Source: Planctomycetota bacterium (GTDB taxonomy: Bacteria > Planctomycetota > Phycisphaerae > UBA1845). From it: DNA of 64,000 nucleotides. Below are positions 52,873-62,102 of the stretch, one piece after another (position 1 is the stretch's first letter; each line of letters begins with the position of its first letter). The translations under genes were made by a program, and so were the position numbers. The stretch is from NCBI GenBank assembly GCA_024280855.1, contig JAJRPG010000068.1, forward strand, positions 1 through 64,000. Direction: 5' to 3'. The notes beneath the pieces were generated by a model. That model saw nothing but the letters and a program-made list of their open reading frames with translations, was not told the DNA's origin and did not search any database.

Positions 52873-55800
52873 ATGACTGTTCAATTCATATTAGGTCGTG
52901 CCGGCTCAGGAAAAACGTATCGCTGCGTGGAGAGCATTCGTGAGCGACTACGCGTGGACGCGGTCAATGGCCCGCGACTCATTCTACTCGTACCCGAACA
53001 AGCCAGCCTGCAAATGGAGCGGACTGTTCTCGATAACGACGATGCCTCCTGCGCCCATCGGGTTGAAGTGCTATCGTTTCAACGTCTAGCTTTTCGTGTG
53101 CTTGAAGCAGCAGGCGTAGCTGAGCGACGCGCTCTTTCCGAGGCGGCGCGGGTGATGGTGCTGCGTCATCTTATTCAGCAACATCGATCGCAGTTGCAAT
53201 ACTATAAACGTGTCGAAAGGCATAGCGGTTTTGTTCAACGCCTGGCTCATACCATGACGGAGCTTATCGAGGAAGATATTTCTCCGAATCAATTATCGCA
53301 AATGAATGAGCAGGAGAACCCCGACGCGGGCCGCTCCGCAAAACTTCATGACATTGAACTATTATACCAAGCGTACCTGGCGTATTTAGGACAAGATCGT
53401 GTAGACCCCTCTCAATATCTCATCGAGGCCCGAACGTGTTTCGATAGGGTCGATTGGCTTGCAGATTGCGAAGTGTGGGTGGATGGCTTTGCTTCATTTA
53501 GTGGCCAAGAGCAGGCGGCGCTGGTTTCGTTGGCGGCCTGTGCTTCGCGCATGGAGATGACCGTATTGTGTGATCCGTCGTCATTTTCGCAAGGCCTTAC
53601 TTCGCCGTTTGATCGGACGATTGCGACGATGCAACGACTTGAGCGAGCTTTCGCCCAGAGCGGTGTGAAGGTGGAGGCTCCTATTTCGCTGCACAAATCA
53701 CCTCAGCCTCGATTCGATACGAGTCAATCCCTGGCGACGCTCGAAGCTCATTTTTTGAATGACATTCACTCGGCACCTTCTCCAGCGGTTCATAAATCAA
53801 ATGAGATTGATGTGGTCCGGCTACCCGACCGTCGTGGTGAAGTTGAATATGCGGTTGCGAAAATTCATGCGTGGGTAAATCAGGAAAACAAGTCTCGGCG
53901 ATATCGAGATATCGCGATTATTGTGCGTGAGCTGACTCATTATGAAGACTTGCTTCGTTCGGCGTTGACATCTCGCGGTATACCATTTTTTATAGATCGA
54001 CGACGCCCGGTCGCCCAGCATCCGCTTGCTACTTTTTTTCGAGTTCTTGCACAATTAGCAGCCGATGATTTTTCAACCTTAGCCGCGTGCGATTTACTTA
54101 AGATAGAGCTACTCCCCCTTACGTTCGACCAGGCGGACGAGCTGGAAAATTACTGTCTCGCACATGCGGTGCAGGGGTGGGCTATGTGGCAACGCATTTG
54201 GACGACACCTATGCAGTCGGGCTATCTTCCTTCGCATGACAACATCAGCGATGAACAGCAAACCACAATTGATCGAGTCAACATAGCCAGGTGCGTGATG
54301 GTGGATGCGCTTGGGCCTTGGATGTCGTCGGTAATCAACGACGCGACTCGGCCTGGCCAAGATTGGGCTGAATTGTTTCGTGACTGCCTGCGTCATTTGC
54401 ATGTGGATGAGACGATGTCTGCCTGGACAGCATCAGCAGAATTAGATGGTCAATTGGAACTAGCAGGAGAGCATCGTCAGGTCTGGCGAGATATGCTCGC
54501 TTTTCTCGACGATTTAGCTTTTGCGTTTTGCGACATTAATTTAACGATTAAAGACCTGCTGAGTGTTGTTGATGTGGCTTTGTCGGGTATGACGCTGGGG
54601 CTTGCCCCGCCAATGGTGGACCAACTACTGGTCGGGTCTATTGAGCGTAGTCGCCATCCGCAAATAGAGTCAGCTATCGTGCTTGGTTTTAATGACGGCG
54701 TATTTCCACAGCAGCCGACGGAAGACCCTATTCTTAATGACGATGACCGGACAGCGTTAGAGGCTCATGGTATTTCTATTCGGCCTTCATCTACGCAGCG
54801 GGCAGCCGACGAATCATTGCTGGCTTACATTGCCCTTACGCGAGCGAGTCAATCTCTTGTCATTACATGCGCCGCGTCCAATCATGATGGTAAGCCGCTG
54901 CGTCCATCGCCGTACATTGAAACCATCAGCCAATGTTGCGGCGTGACGATGCGCGACGAAGAAGGCCCTGCCCAATCTCGCAGTGCGTGGGATACTTTAG
55001 ATTTGCGAGATTTTCTTCATCGCCTGCCACTGGAACTTAGATGTGAGCCTGGCGAATCTCAAGATGAAGCCACGATGCGTGCATCATGGATGAGCGTTTA
55101 CGACATGCTGCGACAGCAGTTGGTTGGCGATTCGTGGTCAGCCTTTGCCTTTTCGGGTTTAGATGAGTCATCGCAAACGCACCTCGACCAAACAACCATA
55201 AAATCAATCACAGCCGAACCGTTGCGCACAAGCGTTACTCAGCTGGAAAGCTTTGCGACCTGCCCGTTTCAACATTATGGCAGATACCGACTTGGCTTAA
55301 AAGAAAGAGTGACTTCGCCGCTTGCGAATGTAGATGTCGGGCGATTGCATCACGCCATCCTGGAAGACTTCGTTAAAAATTTGGCAACTAATCATGAAGG
55401 TTTTGCGAGTCAAGATGAAGCGTCGCTGCTTCATGATTTACATCAAACGCATGAACGATTATCAGGTAATATGTTGCAAGCTGGCGCGGTATCTCAATCT
55501 CGTGATCGGTATTTAATTGACCGAAGTCGATCCGACTTATCGCGGGTTGTAACGCAACAGCGTCGAGCCGCACACGGGGGGAAGTCTAAACCAAGAGCCG
55601 CAGAGCTTGCCTTCGGGATGAGTGCTGACGGGGGCTTGCCCGCACTTGAGATTATCACGCCAGCCGGGAAAAAAGTTTGGCTTCGCGGTTTTATTGATCG
55701 CGTTGACATCGCAGAACTGGGCGACGAACTGCTTGGAATCGTAGTAGATTATAAGCGTTCGCGTGACAAGAAGTTAGATTTATCAAGCGCATATCATGGC

Positions 55801-56352
55801 TTGTCGCTGCAACTGTTAGCTTACTTATTGGTCCTGGCAGAGCATGGTCAAACTTTGGCAGGTCGCCCGATTCGCCCAATTGCGGCTATGTATGTAAGCC
55901 TCATGCCAAAATACACACGCGTGGAGCATCCCAGTAAGTTGTCGGCGCGTGATGCAATTCGAGCGGGAAATTACCTGCCTCGTGGCTTAATTCTTTCTGA
56001 TAAGTTTGAAGTTTTAGATTCGGAAAACGGTGCGAGCAACTGGTCCGATCATTATGCTTTTTATCGTAACAAAAGTGGTGAGCCTGGAAATCTCGACCGA
56101 AGCGACGCTGCGGATGATGAGAGTTTCCAAGGGTTGATGAAATTAACCAAGCTTCGATTGGGCGAGTTAGCCGATGACTTATTCGACGGCTGCGTAAAGA
56201 TTGAGCCGATACGTTTGGGGGAATTTTCTCCCTGTTCGTGGTGTAGCATGAAAAGTGTGTGCCGGTTTGAAAAAGGTTTGACTGGCGTGCGACACCTTGA
56301 ACGAATTTCGCGTAGTGAAGTTTTGAAGCTTGCGAAAAATCTACCGTCATGA
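52873..56352 (+). CDS. addB: AddB-type ATP-dependent helicase/nuclease subunit with Fe-S cluster motif
   Basis: About 1159 residues from ATG 52873, which puts the Walker A loop GRAGSGKT at residues 8-15 as in AddB; a start at 52834 would add 13. Helicase-fold region to about 780. The nuclease has GFIDRVDI and IVVDYKRS (Asp959, Lys961). Four Cys match the AddB 4Fe-4S pattern: Cys797 (TCPFQHYG) and Cys1121, Cys1124, Cys1130 (CSWCSMKSVC). AddAB resects double-strand breaks. addA, usually the next gene, is absent; an alpha/beta-hydrolase-like gene follows instead. Confidence 0.9.
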   Translation: MTVQFILGRAGSGKTYRCVESIRERLRVDAVNGPRLILLVPEQASLQMERTVLDNDDASCAHRVEVLSFQRLAFRVLEAAGVAERRALSEAARVMVLRHLIQQHRSQLQYYKRVERHSGFVQRLAHTMTELIEEDISPNQLSQMNEQENPDAGRSAKLHDIELLYQAYLAYLGQDRVDPSQYLIEARTCFDRVDWLADCEVWVDGFASFSGQEQAALVSLAACASRMEMTVLCDPSSFSQGLTSPFDRTIATMQRLERAFAQSGVKVEAPISLHKSPQPRFDTSQSLATLEAHFLNDIHSAPSPAVHKSNEIDVVRLPDRRGEVEYAVAKIHAWVNQENKSRRYRDIAIIVRELTHYEDLLRSALTSRGIPFFIDRRRPVAQHPLATFFRVLAQLAADDFSTLAACDLLKIELLPLTFDQADELENYCLAHAVQGWAMWQRIWTTPMQSGYLPSHDNISDEQQTTIDRVNIARCVMVDALGPWMSSVINDATRPGQDWAELFRDCLRHLHVDETMSAWTASAELDGQLELAGEHRQVWRDMLAFLDDLAFAFCDINLTIKDLLSVVDVALSGMTLGLAPPMVDQLLVGSIERSRHPQIESAIVLGFNDGVFPQQPTEDPILNDDDRTALEAHGISIRPSSTQRAADESLLAYIALTRASQSLVITCAASNHDGKPLRPSPYIETISQCCGVTMRDEEGPAQSRSAWDTLDLRDFLHRLPLELRCEPGESQDEATMRASWMSVYDMLRQQLVGDSWSAFAFSGLDESSQTHLDQTTIKSITAEPLRTSVTQLESFATCPFQHYGRYRLGLKERVTSPLANVDVGRLHHAILEDFVKNLATNHEGFASQDEASLLHDLHQTHERLSGNMLQAGAVSQSRDRYLIDRSRSDLSRVVTQQRRAAHGGKSKPRAAELAFGMSADGGLPALEIITPAGKKVWLRGFIDRVDIAELGDELLGIVVDYKRSRDKKLDLSSAYHGLSLQLLAYLLVLAEHGQTLAGRPIRPIAAMYVSLMPKYTRVEHPSKLSARDAIRAGNYLPRGLILSDKFEVLDSENGASNWSDHYAFYRNKSGEPGNLDRSDAADDESFQGLMKLTKLRLGELADDLFDGCVKIEPIRLGEFSPCSWCSMKSVCRFEKGLTGVRHLERISRSEVLKLAKNLPS

Positions 56353-56385
56353 CAAAGATGTTTTTACGATTGGGTACGGCGTAAC

Positions 56386-57198
56386 GTGGGGATCATTTCT
56401 ACTCGAATACAAGTAGTTTCGGCCTACTTGAGCGAGCGTATGCGCAGTGGCCTACCAATTAGACAAGGCTGTTTGGATCAAGAATTTCTCGTTATTGTTG
56501 ACGGCGTAGGCGGTTTTCAATTCGCCCCGATACTGATTCGACGCATGTTGCGACTGGCAGATGCGACGATGGGCACAGTATATTTCCCCTGGCAGTTTGG
56601 TCTTGTAGGAGAAATCTTCACGGACCTTATGTGGCTGAGGCGAAACAAAAAGATGGGTGCGAAGTTAGCCGAGGAGCTGACTAAACTTCGGCAGGAGTTC
56701 CCCCAAGCGAAAATTCATCTGGTTTCATATAGTGGCGGCGTGGGCATATCTGTTTTTGCGTTAGAGTTATTGCCGAATTCAACCATCGTCGAATCTCTCA
56801 TCATGGCCTGCCCCGCTTTATCGCCGACTTATAATCTCGCGCCCGCACTTAGCAACGTGAGCCGAGCGTATGCGTTGGTTAGCAACGGCGATTACGGCAT
56901 TCTTGGTATAGGAACGACCGTACTGGGAACAACTGACCGCAAGCACTGCGCTGCGGCGGGGCAGCGAGGCTATCAACTTCCCACTAACACTAAGACAGAA
57001 GATATTGTTGAGTACGCCAAACTAAAGGAGCTACGCTGGGATAAATCTCAACGCGAGCTAGGACATTCAGGAGGTCACACGGGATGGGCGAGTGGCCCGT
57101 GGCTAGCGAAACATATGCTGCCAATTATTGCGGGTAAGCCATTGTTACACAGTTATGAGGTTAGCCAGCAGCTTCCTAGCCAAAATTTAGCCGATTAG
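56386..57198 (+). CDS. Alpha/beta-hydrolase-like protein
   Basis: 270 residues from GTG 56386. A hydrolase-like core is suggested by FLVIVDGVGGFQF, the nucleophile-elbow-like HLVSYSGGVGISVFALEL, where Ser lies in the SYSGG context, and a late His in GHSGGHTGWAS. The usual GxSxG is changed to SxSGG. No signal peptide is visible. It could be a lipase/esterase or an inactive relative. It follows addB by 33 bases. The ribosome site is weak. Confidence 0.6.
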   Translation: MGIISTRIQVVSAYLSERMRSGLPIRQGCLDQEFLVIVDGVGGFQFAPILIRRMLRLADATMGTVYFPWQFGLVGEIFTDLMWLRRNKKMGAKLAEELTKLRQEFPQAKIHLVSYSGGVGISVFALELLPNSTIVESLIMACPALSPTYNLAPALSNVSRAYALVSNGDYGILGIGTTVLGTTDRKHCAAAGQRGYQLPTNTKTEDIVEYAKLKELRWDKSQRELGHSGGHTGWASGPWLAKHMLPIIAGKPLLHSYEVSQQLPSQNLAD

Positions 57199-57336
57199 CG
57201 AGTAATGATTTTGGTCTTGAATCTCAACTATAGCTTACGCCCAATTCAGAGGGTATAATCCGAATGTTAGATTAGAACCGCTCGATAAATGAGTGTGGTA
57301 AGTTTCAGTCTACTATCTCAAAAGGAGCCTGCGACG

Positions 57337-58164
57337 ATGCAGCGAAAAAAAATGAATATGAAGTTGTGTATATATGCGTTGGTTTTCGTTGGTTGCGCAT
57401 TGTCGCCATACTGCTTGGCGGAAGATAAAAAGCCAGACAAGGCAGCGACGCCCCTGATTCAAACGACGCTGCATGGTTATTGCCCGGTCTCGTATTTTAC
57501 AGATGGTCAGGCCATCAAAGGTGACGCCAAGTTTCAAAGCCGCTATTTAGGTGAGGATTATTTCTTTGCCAACGCTAAGGCTAAGAAATCCTTTGACGCT
57601 GAACCTGATCGATATTTACCGCAGTTTGGCGGCTGGTGTACACTATCTTTAGGCGGGCCTTACGGGAAACGAAACCCAGGCGACCCTGAGGTTTTCGCCA
57701 TTGAGGATGGCAAGCTTTATTTATTTTGGTCCCAACGCGCCCTGAATGCTTACGAGCCACGCGTAAATTCCATATTGAGGAAAGCCCCCCGTATGTTCGC
57801 CAAACCACAATTATTTGGCTATTCTCCGGTGGCTTACCAGAAACAAAAAAAGGCGGTCAAAGGTAAACCAGAATTCCGGGCAGTTTTCAGACGGCAGATG
57901 TTTCATTTTGCTAACGAATCTGATCGCCAATTATTCATTAAATCGCCAGAGCAATACACCCCCCTGTACGCAGGCTATTGTGCGATGTCATTGGCTAAAG
58001 GCTCCAGATATTACGCCGATCCTAACTTTTTTGCAGTTGTAGACAAAAGAACCTACCTCTTTCTCAATCAGGAAATGAAAGACTCTTTCATGCTGAACCC
58101 CGCCAAGGCCATCGCCGGTGCGGACATATTGTGGATTGGCATACAAGGCGACGGCACTCGGTAG
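57337..58164 (+). CDS. Secreted protein with two YHS-like domains
   Basis: 275 residues from ATG 57337, placed 9 bases after AAGGAG; a start at 57289 would add 16 residues. After a signal peptide ending CLAEDK there are two related domains: HGYCPVSYFTDGQAIKGD...PDRYLPQFGGWCTLSLG (about 42-115) and FGYSPVAYQKQKKAVKGK...PEQYTPLYAGYCAMSLA (about 165-230). YHS domains often bind metals; here each keeps only one or two Cys. It is unlinked to the Cus island 33 kb away, which has different YHS-type proteins. Likely a periplasmic metal or haem-related protein. Confidence 0.75.
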   Translation: MQRKKMNMKLCIYALVFVGCALSPYCLAEDKKPDKAATPLIQTTLHGYCPVSYFTDGQAIKGDAKFQSRYLGEDYFFANAKAKKSFDAEPDRYLPQFGGWCTLSLGGPYGKRNPGDPEVFAIEDGKLYLFWSQRALNAYEPRVNSILRKAPRMFAKPQLFGYSPVAYQKQKKAVKGKPEFRAVFRRQMFHFANESDRQLFIKSPEQYTPLYAGYCAMSLAKGSRYYADPNFFAVVDKRTYLFLNQEMKDSFMLNPAKAIAGADILWIGIQGDGTR

Positions 58165-58224
58165 ACCCCGTAGGCTGTCGGATGGCATTCCGCTAGCAAA
58201 TCAGGCTTTATTCAAAGCTCAGTT

Positions 58225-58258
58225 CTAGAGATTCGCTCTAGCGAATGATCTTCATTCG
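58225..58258 (+). other. Two abutting hairpins with an alternative pairing
   Basis: CTAGAG-ATTCG-CTCTAG (58225-58241) is followed at once by CGAATGA-TCT-TCATTCG (58242-58258). The bases ATTCGC (58231-58236) can instead pair with GCGAAT (58241-58246), so two mutually exclusive folds exist. No T run follows. This could be an attenuator-like or processing structure between the YHS gene and ftsK. Confidence 0.35.
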
Positions 58259-58369
58259 TCGATATCTAGTGTGTATAGGGATTGTTTTAGGGCTAGAGAT
58301 GGTCGTATCGTGGATGCCCTCTCAAGATCGTAAGGTAAGCGGCGTAACCACCGGGTAGATAAACGTAAC

Positions 58370-60829
58370 ATGGATAATGAATCAAACAGTCCGGCGCACC
58401 GTGGTGTCGCTCTTCCCGTTTGCGCGTTGGCGGTGGTCCTAGTGTCTTGGGTATCCGTCCTCACCTTCGACGCTGGTGATTGGCCTTGCCCCGATCAATA
58501 TCCGCAGAATCTCACCACCGTTAACAGTTGCGGCTTGGTTGGCGCAGTCGTTTCGTATTATCTACGATATTGGCTAGGCGTCGCAGCGTTTCCGTTGCTG
58601 GCGATGGTTACATGCGGCGCGTTGATGAAACTTTGTTACGGAAAAATTAGCAGCTTGGGCGAGCGATTGCTGGGCGGGTTACTACTGCTGGCCTGTGCGT
58701 CTGCCAGTGGCCAATTGATATTGGCTGACCAACCATGCGACCTCGTCGTCGGTCATGGCGGCGCATCTGGTTTTTTATTGGCTAACTTATTGGCAACCCA
58801 TCTGGATAACGTGGGAACCATTATCATTCTCACGGCTAGCTTTATCGTAGGTTCTCTTTTTGTCACCGAAGGATCAATTCTACGGTTGCCGTCATTTGCC
58901 AGAATTTTCGTCGTTCGCGCTATTCAAATACTTGGCAGGTTGCGTATCGCGTTACGATCGCTTGCCAATCCATTTCGCCCGGCGGTGGTTGGCGCGACAA
59001 GGATTTCAGCCAAGGAATCGGCAGCGCTTCTGAGGAGTAAAAAGACCAAGCCGATCGTCCTCGAAGAGGAAGAAGACGAGTACGAGGAAGATGAAGCCGA
59101 GGATGAAGAGGAATACGAAGAAGATGACGAGGAAGCTTGCGACGAATATGAAGATTCTGAAGATGAAGAGGACGAAGAAGTTGAAGAAGAGTCGAAACAA
59201 GCCTTAGCAGCTCGACGCGCCCGGCTGAGCCAACTCAAGGTTAATTATCCTAAACCACAAAAAACGACTAAGACCCCGGCGTATCCACGCAAGATTGAAA
59301 ACTGGACACTTCCTTCGCTCGACCTGCTAAATGAGCCGGAGTATGGCTTTACCCAGCAACAAGAAGGTTTTGTACGTCAACAAGCGAAAGTTCTGGAGCA
59401 ATTGCTTGAAGAATTTCGCCTTAATGCCCACGTCGTTGAAATCGACACCGGGCCGGTCATTACCATGTACGAACTCAAACTGGGTGCAGGTATTAAAGTA
59501 TCCCAGATAGCATCGCTTGCCAACGATATCGCCAGAGCGTTGAAAGCTCACAGCATCCGTGTGGTGGCGCCCATCACTGGGAAAAATACCGTCGGGATCG
59601 AAGTCCCTAATGCTTCTAAAGAAAAAGTACGTCTGCGGGAACTCATCACGCTAGCGGGAAACAAAGCCAAGGACATGGCCCTGCCCATTTTCCTTGGAAA
59701 AGATGCCGGCGGCGCGGCGTTGGTGGCTGACTTAACTCAAATGCCTCATGCCCTGGTAGCTGGAACGACGGGCTCGGGTAAAAGCGTTTGCATAAACTCC
59801 ATCATCCTAAGTCTACTCATGACGAAACGCCCTGATCACGTCAAGCTCATTCTTGTAGACCCTAAGATGGTGGAAATGAGTCAGTTCAAGGGCGTGCCTC
59901 ATCTCATGTGCCCCATCATCACGGACATGGCTAGGGCGGAAAAAATACTCGAGTGGGCCGTAACGAAGATGGACGAACGGTACGCCCTGTTAGCTGAAGC
60001 GCGGGTGAAAAATATCGCCAGCTATAACGCCCTCGGTGAAGAGACTTTGCACAAACGTTTATCACCATCTAACGATGAAGAACGTACGAAGATACCAGCC
60101 AGGCTTCCTTATATCGTCATCATTATTGACGAATTAGCTGACCTGATGATGACCTCAGGCAAAGAAGTTGAGCATCATCTTTCAAGATTAGCCCAAAAAT
60201 CTCGAGCCGTGGGCCTGCATATTATCGTGGCGACACAGCGACCGGAAGCCAAAGTCGTCACCGGACTCATTAAGTCCAACTTGCCCTCACGCATATGTTT
60301 TAGGGTAGCCTCTCGTATGGACTCGCGCATTGTGCTGGATCAAAACGGCGGCGAAGTTTTGCTTGGCCAGGGAGATATGCTGTTCTTACCGCCCGGGTCA
60401 CACAAACTGATCCGTGCCCAGGGAACCTTTTTGGGCGATGAAGAAGTGCAAGCCATCTTGGATGATCTCGCGGAAAGAGCGGAGCCGGAGTTCCACCCGG
60501 AATTGATGCGCATTAAAGCGCCAGGGACAGACGCGGACCTCTCTTTGCGTGATCCGCTGTTTGATAAAGCTGTTGGTGTAGTCATCGAAACAAAAAGAGG
60601 TAGCGTAAGCTTGTTACAGCGACGTCTGACCATTGGCTATTCCCGCGCATCTCGCCTGATCGACCAGATGGCTACTGCTGGCATTGTTGGTGATTATAAG
60701 GGATCACAGGCCCGCGAAGTCTTACTCACGTCTGCGGATTGGAAAGCGCTGCGTGCCCAAGTAGATGCCGAACTCGAAGAAGGCTATGAAGCGGACGAAG
60801 AGCCTGCACTCGAAAAGCAGGAAGCCTGA
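58370..60829 (+). CDS. ftsK: FtsK/SpoIIIE DNA translocase
   Basis: 819 residues. About four N-terminal membrane helices (to about 190), then a very acidic, Glu/Asp/Tyr-rich linker (about 228-276), the FtsK motor with the alpha and beta domains (VEIDTGPVITMYELKLGAGIKVS) and Walker A GTTGSGKS near 464, Walker B IVIIIDELADLM, and a C-terminal winged-helix gamma domain (SVSLLQRRLTIGYSRASRLIDQM) that reads KOPS-like sequences. It moves chromosome DNA through the closing septum or between cells. A 205-base gap upstream holds the hairpin pair. Confidence 0.95.
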   Translation: MDNESNSPAHRGVALPVCALAVVLVSWVSVLTFDAGDWPCPDQYPQNLTTVNSCGLVGAVVSYYLRYWLGVAAFPLLAMVTCGALMKLCYGKISSLGERLLGGLLLLACASASGQLILADQPCDLVVGHGGASGFLLANLLATHLDNVGTIIILTASFIVGSLFVTEGSILRLPSFARIFVVRAIQILGRLRIALRSLANPFRPAVVGATRISAKESAALLRSKKTKPIVLEEEEDEYEEDEAEDEEEYEEDDEEACDEYEDSEDEEDEEVEEESKQALAARRARLSQLKVNYPKPQKTTKTPAYPRKIENWTLPSLDLLNEPEYGFTQQQEGFVRQQAKVLEQLLEEFRLNAHVVEIDTGPVITMYELKLGAGIKVSQIASLANDIARALKAHSIRVVAPITGKNTVGIEVPNASKEKVRLRELITLAGNKAKDMALPIFLGKDAGGAALVADLTQMPHALVAGTTGSGKSVCINSIILSLLMTKRPDHVKLILVDPKMVEMSQFKGVPHLMCPIITDMARAEKILEWAVTKMDERYALLAEARVKNIASYNALGEETLHKRLSPSNDEERTKIPARLPYIVIIIDELADLMMTSGKEVEHHLSRLAQKSRAVGLHIIVATQRPEAKVVTGLIKSNLPSRICFRVASRMDSRIVLDQNGGEVLLGQGDMLFLPPGSHKLIRAQGTFLGDEEVQAILDDLAERAEPEFHPELMRIKAPGTDADLSLRDPLFDKAVGVVIETKRGSVSLLQRRLTIGYSRASRLIDQMATAGIVGDYKGSQAREVLLTSADWKALRAQVDAELEEGYEADEEPALEKQEA

Positions 60830-60855
60830 ATACTCTCAGCGCTTAATCGTGCGCC

Positions 60856-61320
60856 TTATTCCGCAGCCTGCTGGATATTAATTTTAATCGGCTTGGGTTT
60901 AGTAGATTCCACTTTGGGGACGGTTATTTCCAGCACCCCTGCCTGATACGAAGCAGTCAAATCATCGACTTTTATATCATCAGTAATCTCGATCGAGCGA
61001 CAGAAACTTCCGAAACGTCGTTCCTGTTTAATCGTCACGCCTTCATCCTGTGATGGCGACGAGGCCTTCTTTTCACCGCGTATCATCAAAGTTTGTTTTA
61101 AGTGACTAACATCAATACTATCCGGGTCCACACCTGGAATTTCAACGAAAATTTTATAGTGGTCATGATGTTCATATAAATCGACCGCAGGCCCCCACTC
61201 TTGTCCATCGAAAGGAGCCGTGGACACGCCTCGATGCCAAATGCGATTCACCATTTGGTTAAACTCGTCTTGCAAATTCAACAAAGAAACTTGTGCATTC
61301 TCAAGTGGTCGAAAAGCCAT
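60856..61320 (-). CDS. Hsp20/alpha-crystallin small heat-shock protein
   Basis: 154 residues with the alpha-crystallin domain (about 42-140): WGPAVDLYEHHDHYKIFVEIPGV, LMIRGEKK and the closing motif AGVLEITVPK. The C-terminal IKI is present (PIKINI). It should hold unfolding proteins under heat or other stress. AAGGAG lies 9 bases before the ATG and a TATAAT-like -10 (minus strand, 61378-61383) about 60 bases upstream. It ends 26 bases from ftsK, convergently. Confidence 0.93.
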   Translation of the reverse strand: MAFRPLENAQVSLLNLQDEFNQMVNRIWHRGVSTAPFDGQEWGPAVDLYEHHDHYKIFVEIPGVDPDSIDVSHLKQTLMIRGEKKASSPSQDEGVTIKQERRFGSFCRSIEITDDIKVDDLTASYQAGVLEITVPKVESTKPKPIKINIQQAAE

Positions 61321-61378
61321 AACCGCTACTCCTTAGCTACAAATAAAATTTCCGCGTAATCAGCCGTGGTCGCCGGGA

Positions 61379-62077
61379 TTATACCTCACTGCCCCCGCCG
61401 TCGTCGAGAGGCTTTGCGATAGCCTTCTCTAGCTGTTCCACACGCGAAACCAAGGATTCAATGCGAGATTCCATAGCTGCTAGCCGATCTGAATCATCGC
61501 TATTTATTGTCGTCGTGGAAACAGTAGGGGACGCCGCGTTTTGGTATTGTTCGATCTTCTCCTGTACTTCCGCAGCCTCTTCTTCGCCCATGAGATGTTG
61601 ATAGCGGTTTGTCGAACGCCCTGGCTCTCGTTGCATCTCTCTGGCAAAGGGCGAGTCCCTGTTGATAAGACCATCCAAAATCGCGTGTACAGCTTGCATA
61701 TCAGGCATCGCCGCCATCCTCACGGCCCGATTCCGAAGTTCGCCAGCGGTTTGCTTACCCCGCAGCAGTAACTCAGCCATGACTGCTTGCTCGCGTTTGT
61801 CCCAATTGAATCGTTCAGCCGCACAGTGAAGATACCGATTAGAACGAGCATTAGCCGTCGGCGGAGCCTGCTCCACGACATTGTATTGCTGAAGGCGAAA
61901 CACCGCTCTGGAAACATCTGCATCAGTCAACGTCAATACAGGTTCACGATTTTGCTGTTGGTTAGCACCGGATACCAAGGCATTGATCGTTAACGGGTAA
62001 GATGCTGGGGTCGTTAAAGATTTTTCGATAAGTACGCCCAAGATGCGAAGTTCAATCGAATTGAATTCTTGTTTCAT
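61379..62077 (-). CDS. YceH/DUF480 family protein
   Basis: About 232 residues from ATG 62077, which aligns with the usual YceH start (SIELRILGVLIEKSLTTPASYPLTINALV); a start at 62119 would add 14 and overlap the upstream gene. Core motifs: NREPVLTLTDADVSRA and LLRGKQTAGELRNRAVRMAAMPDM. A C-terminal coiled coil (AAMESRIESLVSRVEQLEKAI) extends the family's normal length. Two winged-helix domains are expected. Function is poorly known. Confidence 0.88.
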   Translation of the reverse strand: MKQEFNSIELRILGVLIEKSLTTPASYPLTINALVSGANQQQNREPVLTLTDADVSRAVFRLQQYNVVEQAPPTANARSNRYLHCAAERFNWDKREQAVMAELLLRGKQTAGELRNRAVRMAAMPDMQAVHAILDGLINRDSPFAREMQREPGRSTNRYQHLMGEEEAAEVQEKIEQYQNAASPTVSTTTINSDDSDRLAAMESRIESLVSRVEQLEKAIAKPLDDGGGSEV

Positions 62078-62102
62078 TGATTTTGTCCGCAAGTTCCCAT
62101 AC

